From CAVQBP01 sp964448105 (GTDB taxonomy: Bacteria > Bacteroidota > Ignavibacteria > Ignavibacteriales > Ignavibacteriaceae), in NCBI GenBank assembly GCA_964448105.1, contig CAYUVK010000024.1, positions 1 through 52,730 of the forward strand: 52,730 nt of DNA. Direction: 5' to 3'. Shown one piece after another: positions 47,131-52,730 of the stretch (positions are counted from its first letter, which is position 1; every line of letters begins with the position of its first letter). The notes below the pieces were generated by a model, which worked only from the letters and a program-made list of their open reading frames with translations, made no database searches and was not told where the DNA came from. Both the position numbers and the translations under genes were made by a program.

Positions 47131-47787
47131 GTGAAGAAACTACTACTCTTATTTCCGCTTCTCTTTTTAACAGGGTGCTTAAGTTACGTTCAAGAAGTTC
47201 AGCTCTATCCGGATGGTTCCGGAAGAATGGCAATAAATTATTGGATGAAGCTGCCTGACTCGGCAAGCATAAAAATTCTAGACAGGATAGGTATTTTTAA
47301 TGCCGATTCTATTAGACACGAATTCTCTTCTAAATATACAAAAATTGAAAGCGTTCAGGTTTATTCTGATTCTACCGATAGTACTACCCATGCCAATATA
47401 AAATTCTCATTTACTAATATTGATTCCTTAAATAATATAAAAGCTTTCTCCGAAGCTAATTTTTCGTTAAGGGACGGAGCAGCAGGTCAAAAAATATTTT
47501 CGCAATTTATCCCTCCTATTGCAACAGGCTTCGGGATGGATGGTAGTAATTATAATGTGACTTATAAATATAAATTTTCCGGGGAAATAATTACTCATAA
47601 TGCACAAAAGGTGGAAGGCCAGACATTGACCTGGCACTATACCCTGGCAGAAATCGGAAGGGGAAAAACAATCTCGGTTACTTTTAGACCATATAAATTG
47701 AAAGAAACACCGTTTTGGATCTATATAGTATCCGGTTTAGTTTTATTAATTGTAATTATTTTTCTTTTTAGGAAAAAGAAAGATTAA
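47131..47787 (+). CDS. Lipoprotein with LppM-like domain and C-terminal membrane helix
   Basis: A 218-residue exported protein. A lipobox LTGC puts the lipidated Cys at 16. The middle part (about 20-185) resembles LppM/DUF3153 proteins (VQLYPDGSGRMAINYWMKLP, a DGSG turn, then alternating strands). A hydrophobic helix at about 193-212 and a lysine-rich end (FRKKKD) form a C-terminal anchor, so it would be held at both ends. The start is GTG. The role is unknown; LppM-type proteins are envelope proteins of uncertain function. A perfect AT-rich hairpin follows (47799-47824). Confidence 0.62.
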   Translation: MKKLLLLFPLLFLTGCLSYVQEVQLYPDGSGRMAINYWMKLPDSASIKILDRIGIFNADSIRHEFSSKYTKIESVQVYSDSTDSTTHANIKFSFTNIDSLNNIKAFSEANFSLRDGAAGQKIFSQFIPPIATGFGMDGSNYNVTYKYKFSGEIITHNAQKVEGQTLTWHYTLAEIGRGKTISVTFRPYKLKETPFWIYIVSGLVLLIVIIFLFRKKKD

Positions 47788-47798
47788 TCCACGTTTTT

Positions 47799-47824
47799 TT
47801 AATGAAATAGTTTGATTTCATTAA
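47799..47824. terminator. Perfect AT-rich hairpin behind the LppM-like gene
   Basis: TTAATGAAAT (47799-47808) and ATTTCATTAA (47815-47824) are a perfect 10-base inverted repeat around a 6-base loop. There is no T-run on the plus strand after the stem, so termination is only likely. It separates the upstream gene from the prs promoter. Confidence 0.45.
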
Positions 47825-47866
47825 GAATTATCCGAATTTATTTAGTATTAATGATATACTAATTTG

Positions 47867-47895
47867 TTGACATAGCAGGGCGATTTATTTATATT
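47867..47895 (+). promoter_or_regulatory. Sigma-70-type promoter of the prs-rplY-pth cluster
   Basis: TTGACA (47867-47872) matches the -35 consensus exactly. After a 17-base spacer follows TATATT (47890-47895), one base off the -10 consensus. It lies 42 bases before the chosen prs start. This is the best sigma-70-type promoter I see in the window. Confidence 0.7.
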
Positions 47896-47937
47896 TATCG
47901 TCTATTTTTTAAATAATATGTGGCAAGTTGTTTAAGT

Positions 47938-48885
47938 ATGACATCAAGTGAATTTAAAGTTTTTTCAGGTCGGTCAAACCCCGCTCTGTCTGAAAAAATT
48001 GCAAAAATACTTGATAAACCATTAGGAGCTATAGAATTAAAAAGGTTTAGTGACGGTGAAATTTGGGTAAAATACCTGGAAAATATCAGAGGCTCGGACG
48101 TATTTATTATACAATCCACAAATCCTCCCAGTGATAATTTACTTGAATTGTTAATAATGGTAGATGCTGCTAAAAGAGCATCTGCTACAAGAATAACAGC
48201 AGTAATTCCTTATTTTGGTTATTCAAGGCAGGATAGAAAAGATCAACCGAGAGTTTCAATAACGGCAAAATTAGCTGCGAATTTAATTACTGTTGCCGGT
48301 GCCGATAGAGTTATGACAATGGATTTGCATGCCGCACAGATACAGGGATTTTTTGATATTCCCTTTGACCATTTGTATGGTTCATCGATTTTTACAGGAT
48401 TATTTAGTGAACTGAAAGATAATCTGGTAGTCGTATCTCCCGATGTAGGCGGGATAAAGATGGCAAGATCATATGCCAAAAGACTGCATGCTAACTTAGT
48501 TGTTATAGATAAAAGAAGACCAAAACAAAATCTTGCCGAAGTTATAAATATTATTGGGAGTGTTGATGGAAAAGATGTTCTTCTTGTGGACGATTTGATA
48601 GATACAGGTGGTACTTTCGTAAGTGCGGTTGAGGCATTAAAAAATGAAGGTGCAAAAAATATTTATGGTGCAATTACACATCCGGTGTTTTCTGGTGAAG
48701 CTTTAAAGCGTTTAGAAAGTTCCCAGCTTACAAAGCTTTTTGTATCGGATACAATTCCTTTTAAGGAAGATGGGAAAACAGAGAAAGTTTCGGTTATAAC
48801 GGTTTCTGAAATTTTTGCCGAAGCAATTAGGAGAACTTTTGATAATGAGTCTATTAGTTCTCTTTTTGATATTGATAAAGGATAA
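47938..48885 (+). CDS. prs: Ribose-phosphate pyrophosphokinase (PRPP synthetase)
   Basis: A 315-residue enzyme that makes PRPP from ribose-5-phosphate and ATP for nucleotide, His and Trp synthesis. The frame extends back to a GTG at 47920, but the ATG at 47938 gives MTSSEFKVFSGRSNPALSEK and the normal length, so I use it. Family blocks are YFGYSRQDRKDQPRVSITAKLAANL (the SRQDR loop), VMTMDLHAAQIQGFFDIP and DVLLVDDLIDTGGT (the PRPP-binding signature). It lies behind a good sigma-70-like promoter and leads a cluster with rplY (18 bases on) and pth, an arrangement known from many bacteria. Confidence 0.97.
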   Translation: MTSSEFKVFSGRSNPALSEKIAKILDKPLGAIELKRFSDGEIWVKYLENIRGSDVFIIQSTNPPSDNLLELLIMVDAAKRASATRITAVIPYFGYSRQDRKDQPRVSITAKLAANLITVAGADRVMTMDLHAAQIQGFFDIPFDHLYGSSIFTGLFSELKDNLVVVSPDVGGIKMARSYAKRLHANLVVIDKRRPKQNLAEVINIIGSVDGKDVLLVDDLIDTGGTFVSAVEALKNEGAKNIYGAITHPVFSGEALKRLESSQLTKLFVSDTIPFKEDGKTEKVSVITVSEIFAEAIRRTFDNESISSLFDIDKG

Positions 48886-48903
48886 ATTTAGTTTGGAGAA
48901 AAA

Positions 48904-49548
48904 ATGGAAAATGTAATATTAAAGGCTAATAAAAGAGATGCCCGTAGTAAATCAGAAAAAAACAAGCTGAGGACCAGCGGGAAGGTTCCAGGTGTTTTTT
49001 ATATGAAAGAACATGAATCACTTCCGCTTTATGTTAATGAAAAAGAAATTACTCCTCTTGTGTTTACTTCGGATACTCATATTATTTCATTGCAGGTGGA
49101 TGGAAATGAAGAACATGAATGTATAATTAAGGATGTTCAGTTTGATCCTATAACCGACAAGGTTATACATTTTGATCTTTTAGGTTTAACAAAAGGTGAA
49201 ACTTTCCAGTTGGAAGTACCTGTTCAGCTTAAGGGAAATCCGGTCGGTGTCAAAGAAGGTGGAATAATCCAGCACATTATTCATAAGCTGGAGATCGAAT
49301 GTTTACCCAAAGATATTCCTCAGCATATTGATATCGATATCACTGATCTTAAAATTGGGGACGCAATTCATGTAAGAGATTTAAAATTGGAAAATATTTC
49401 GTTTGTTACATCCGAAGGTGCAGTTATTGTCGCAATAACCCATCCAAAAGTTGAAGTGGAACAAACCACTGCAGAAGAACCAGTTGAGGGTGAAATTACT
49501 CAACCCGAATTAGTAGGTAAAGGGAAAGAAGAAAAAGAGGAAGAATAA
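48904..49548 (+). CDS. rplY: 50S ribosomal protein L25 (Ctc/TL5 form)
   Basis: A 214-residue protein binding 5S rRNA. The L25 domain (about 1-92, starting MENVILKANKRDARSKSEKNKLRTSGKVPGV) is followed by the beta domain of the longer Ctc/TL5 form (about 95-185) and a Glu-rich tail (KEEKEEE). E. coli L25 lacks the second domain. GGAGA precedes the ATG. It is flanked by prs and pth, a common bacterial order. Confidence 0.96.
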   Translation: MENVILKANKRDARSKSEKNKLRTSGKVPGVFYMKEHESLPLYVNEKEITPLVFTSDTHIISLQVDGNEEHECIIKDVQFDPITDKVIHFDLLGLTKGETFQLEVPVQLKGNPVGVKEGGIIQHIIHKLEIECLPKDIPQHIDIDITDLKIGDAIHVRDLKLENISFVTSEGAVIVAITHPKVEVEQTTAEEPVEGEITQPELVGKGKEEKEEE

Positions 49549-49561
49549 AAAATTATTTATT

Positions 49562-50149
49562 GTGCGACTTATTTTAGGGATTGGCAATCCTGGCAGAAGA
49601 TATAGTTTTAATAGACATAATGTCGGATTCATGTTTTTAGATTATATGGCTGTAAAAGAATCTATTCCATTTCTTCCTTCTAAAGGTAATTTTTATTATG
49701 CAGAAGGTAAGATAAACAATTCTGAATACAGCCTTATAAAACCTACTACATATGTTAATGACAGTGGAGGGGCCGCTTTGCAGGCTTTGCAATTTTATGA
49801 TACTAATGTTGAAGATCTTTTAATCGTTGTTGATGATCTGAATATCAATTTTTCAGAATTTCGAGTTCGAACTTCAGGTGGAGACGGCGGACATAATGGC
49901 GTAAGTTCAATTATATATCATCTTAATTCTAATCAGTTTCCCCGCATTAGAATAGGAATTGGAGCATCTATTGAAAAGGGGAAAATGGCTGATTATGTTC
50001 TTTCCGATTTTAGTAAAGAAGAAATGGAAAACTTAAAAAAATCATTTGCATCATGTTTTACTTTAACAAAAGAATTTATAAAGGGAGGCATAAAGAAAAT
50101 GATTGATGCAAACAGCAGGCTTTCGTCTGAGAATTCAGATATGAATTAA
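49562..50149 (+). CDS. pth: Peptidyl-tRNA hydrolase
   Basis: A 195-residue enzyme that frees tRNA from stalled peptides. It starts GTG at 49562 (MRLILGIGNPGRRYSFNRHNVGF). The catalytic His is His19 and the conserved Asn is Asn9. Further blocks are LIKPTTYVNDSGGAAL, VVDDLNINF (the Asp pair) and GGDGGHNGVSSI. Length is normal. It lies 13 bases after rplY and 63 before the pyrophosphatase gene. Confidence 0.97.
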   Translation: MRLILGIGNPGRRYSFNRHNVGFMFLDYMAVKESIPFLPSKGNFYYAEGKINNSEYSLIKPTTYVNDSGGAALQALQFYDTNVEDLLIVVDDLNINFSEFRVRTSGGDGGHNGVSSIIYHLNSNQFPRIRIGIGASIEKGKMADYVLSDFSKEEMENLKKSFASCFTLTKEFIKGGIKKMIDANSRLSSENSDMN

Positions 50150-50212
50150 AAGTTTATCCTGCTTCGAGGAAATTTACTTAATATATAATGCGAATAAACA
50201 TAAAGGACTACA

Positions 50213-52600
50213 ATGCGAAAAAATATTTTATCTATAATTCTTATTCTATTTAGTCCGGTTTATATTTTTGCCGGGGAAGCTAATCTAAAAATACCTACAC
50301 TTAATGATAATCAGCAAACAATATTGATTGCAGGGATATTTATCTGCCTTTTAGGAATGATATTCGGAGTTTATCAATACCGAAAAGTCAAGAGATTAAA
50401 AGCACATCAATCAATGCTTGATATTGCCCAAATTATTTTTGAAACATGTAAAACATATCTTTTACAGCAGGGCAAATTGTTAATTGTTCTTTTCGTTTTT
50501 ATTGCGATATGTGTATCATTTTATTTCGGATATTTAATGGAAGATGAATTAGGCGGTGTACTTTTAATTTTATCATGGACAGTAATTGGTATCCTTGGTT
50601 CATATAGTGTTGCCTGGTTTGGAATAAGGATGAACACATTGGCAAACAGCAGGATGGCTTTTGCTTCACTTGAAAGGAAACCTATAAAACTTTTAAATAT
50701 TCCTCTTGACGCAGGAATGAGTATAGGTGTAATGCTTGTTTGTGTTGAACTGGTAATGATGCTTATTATTTTACTTTTTATCCCAAGACTTTATGCCGGG
50801 GCTTGTTTTATTGGTTTTGCGATTGGTGAGTCCTTAGGTGCTGCTGCTTTAAGAATTGCCGGAGGTATTTTTACTAAAATTGCTGACATTGGCTCCGATT
50901 TAATGAAAATAGTTTTCAAAATTAAAGAAGATGATCCTCGCAACCCTGGTGTAATTGCGGATTGTACAGGTGATAATGCTGGTGACAGTGTTGGTCCGAC
51001 TGCCGATGGTTTTGAAACTTATGGCGTAACAGGTGTCGCTTTGATCAGCTTAATTGTCCTTGCAGTTGCGGATATTAATTACCAGACCGAACTACTCACG
51101 TGGATTTTTGCAATGCGCATTATGATGATAGTGACTTCCGTTTTAGCTTTCGGGATAAATAGAAGTTTATCGCAAGTTCGTTATTCAAAAAAGGACGATA
51201 TAGATTTTGAAGTTCCGCTTACTTCCTTGGTTTGGATTACTTCAATTATTTCTATTATTGGTACTTTTATTGTCAGTTATTTTCTAATTGAAAGTTTACC
51301 GAACAATCTTTGGCTTATCTTATCTATTGTAATTAGCTGCGGGACACTAGGCGCTGCTGTAATACCTGAGTTCACAAAAATTTTTACAAGTACAAAATCG
51401 AAGCATGTTGAAGAAATAGTTACTTCATCAAGAGCGGGCGGTGCTTCATTAAATATTCTATCAGGTTTAGTTGCCGGGAATTTTAGTGCTTTTTGGATGG
51501 GACTTGTATTTGTCGTTTTAATGTTTGTTGCTTATACAACAAGTTCTGGTGCACTTGGGCCCATTATGATCTACCCTTCAATTTTTGCTTTTGGACTTGT
51601 TGCATTCGGATTTTTAGGAATGGGCCCGGTAACAATTGCAGTTGATAGTTATGGTCCCGTAACAGATAATGCACAATCAATATATGAACTTTCTTTAATA
51701 GAAGAGATAAAAGATGTTGATAAAGAAATTGAAAAGGATTTCGGATTCAAACCGGATTTTGAAAAAGCAAAATATTACCTGGAAGCAAATGATGGCGCCG
51801 GTAACACTTTTAAAGCAACTGCCAAACCTGTATTAATCGGTACCGCCGTAGTTGGTGCTACAGCCATGATATTTTCTTTAATTCTTGTATTAAAGCAAAC
51901 TTTAGGAATAGTTCCGGAAACTATCCTTAGTTTATTAAATCCTTATTCATTGATAGGTTTTATATGCGGCGGGGCAGTAGTATATTGGTTTACAGGTGCT
52001 TCCATACAAGCAGTTAAAACCGGAGCATATAGAGCTGTAAAATATATAAAGAAAAACATTCAATTAGACGAAACCGCGAGCAAAAGTGCCTCAATAGAAA
52101 AATCTAAAGAAGTTGTTAAGATATGTACACAATATGCTCAAAAAGGCATGTTTAATATCTTTGTATCCGTTTTTTCTTTTGCTCTTGCTTTTGCATTGTT
52201 TTCTGCTCCTTCTTCAAATTCTGTATACCCGGTTTCCTTCTTTATCAGCTTTTTAATTTCAATTGCTGTATTTGGACTTTTCCAAGCAATCTTTATGGCT
52301 AATGCAGGTGGTGCCTGGGATAATGCAAAAAAAGTTGTAGAGGTTGAATTAAATGAAAAAGGAACAGAACTTCATGATGCTACTGTTGTAGGTGATACAG
52401 TCGGAGATCCTTTTAAGGATACTTCTTCAGTGGCTCTTAATCCCATAATTAAATTTACAACTTTATTTGGATTGCTTGCTATGGAAATTTCTATTTCCGA
52501 ACATTTCCGACATATTGCACCTTATGTGGGGGGAGTTATTTTTATAGTAGGCTTGTATTTTGCGTGGCGTTCTTTTTATAGAATGCGCTCTGAGGAATAA
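50213..52600 (+). CDS. hppA: Membrane-bound (ion-pumping) pyrophosphatase, divergent K+-independent type
   Basis: A 795-residue pump that uses pyrophosphate hydrolysis to move H+ or Na+. About 16 membrane helices are visible. The substrate loop reads DDPRNPGVIADCTGDNAGDSVGPTADGFETYG (from about residue 241). The usual family form is GDNVGDCAGMAADLFETY, so this is a divergent branch. In the loop DGAGNTFKATAK the residue at 534 is Lys; K+-dependent enzymes have Ala here, so this one should not need potassium. A signal-peptide-like segment precedes the core. Which ion is moved cannot be decided from this. No terminator is visible in the last 130 bases. Confidence 0.93.
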   Translation: MRKNILSIILILFSPVYIFAGEANLKIPTLNDNQQTILIAGIFICLLGMIFGVYQYRKVKRLKAHQSMLDIAQIIFETCKTYLLQQGKLLIVLFVFIAICVSFYFGYLMEDELGGVLLILSWTVIGILGSYSVAWFGIRMNTLANSRMAFASLERKPIKLLNIPLDAGMSIGVMLVCVELVMMLIILLFIPRLYAGACFIGFAIGESLGAAALRIAGGIFTKIADIGSDLMKIVFKIKEDDPRNPGVIADCTGDNAGDSVGPTADGFETYGVTGVALISLIVLAVADINYQTELLTWIFAMRIMMIVTSVLAFGINRSLSQVRYSKKDDIDFEVPLTSLVWITSIISIIGTFIVSYFLIESLPNNLWLILSIVISCGTLGAAVIPEFTKIFTSTKSKHVEEIVTSSRAGGASLNILSGLVAGNFSAFWMGLVFVVLMFVAYTTSSGALGPIMIYPSIFAFGLVAFGFLGMGPVTIAVDSYGPVTDNAQSIYELSLIEEIKDVDKEIEKDFGFKPDFEKAKYYLEANDGAGNTFKATAKPVLIGTAVVGATAMIFSLILVLKQTLGIVPETILSLLNPYSLIGFICGGAVVYWFTGASIQAVKTGAYRAVKYIKKNIQLDETASKSASIEKSKEVVKICTQYAQKGMFNIFVSVFSFALAFALFSAPSSNSVYPVSFFISFLISIAVFGLFQAIFMANAGGAWDNAKKVVEVELNEKGTELHDATVVGDTVGDPFKDTSSVALNPIIKFTTLFGLLAMEISISEHFRHIAPYVGGVIFIVGLYFAWRSFYRMRSEE

Positions 52601-52730
52601 AATCATTTAAAGGAAGGAAATAATTCACTTATTTGATTTTGGCTCTATTGCATTGAATTTTATTATAGAAAAAGTTGATTTTTTGATAAAAAATAGAGTT
52701 TAAAAGAAACAGTCGTACTTTAATTATTAA

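Overview
This is an AT-rich chromosomal window of about 53 kb from a free-living Gram-negative bacterium, most likely of the Ignavibacteria/Chlorobi branch of the Bacteroidetes-Chlorobi group. The evidence is a secreted protein with a C-terminal sorting domain of the 'NYPNPFNPTT' type (type IX secretion), outer-membrane barrel and TamB-like proteins, heptose (LPS core) genes, a Chlorobi-style membrane pyrophosphatase and strong A+T bias. No phylogeny was run, so the placement is inference. Gene density is high. I saw no tRNA, rRNA, insertion sequence, phage or CRISPR array.

Layout. 1-2.3 kb: the 3' part of a polysaccharide flippase, then a convergent outer-membrane-like protein. 2.5-5 kb: a membrane CHASE2 sensor fused to a sigma-54 activator. 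5.2-9.9 kb (minus strand): a tight cluster of DUF3109 protein, rpoN (sigma-54), a small membrane methyltransferase, hslV and hslU, closed by a good terminator. 10-12.8 kb: carbamate kinase, ornithine carbamoyltransferase and a short-chain dehydrogenase. 13-17.8 kb: a 1561-residue secreted protein with six lamin-tail domains. 17.8-26.6 kb (minus strand): an ICMT-like methyltransferase, a GH3 beta-glucosidase with PA14, prfA, a four-CHRD-domain secreted protein and an M61 peptidase.

26.8-31.6 kb (plus strand): ispH, a sugar nucleotidyltransferase, metK and ahcY; the last two form most of the S-adenosylmethionine cycle. 31.7-35 kb: a TIGR01777 epimerase-like protein, a frameshifted lipoprotein gene with a predicted barrel fold, and an envelope protein. 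35.3-46.7 kb: an envelope-centred operon of the two halves of the heptose kinase/adenylyltransferase, a TamB-like protein, RNase R, and a metallopeptidase/beta-propeller/barrel fusion. 46.7-52.6 kb: an FmdB zinc ribbon, an LppM-like lipoprotein, then prs, rplY, pth and a membrane pyrophosphatase.

Most of the window is housekeeping and envelope biology. I found no strong case for a wholly new system. The items most worth a second look are the G7-tract frameshifted lipoprotein, the CHASE2-sigma-54 activator lying close to rpoN, the peptidase-propeller-barrel fusion beside TamB, the divergent pyrophosphatase, the two large repeat-built secreted proteins, and two short intergenic repeats of a dispersed type.
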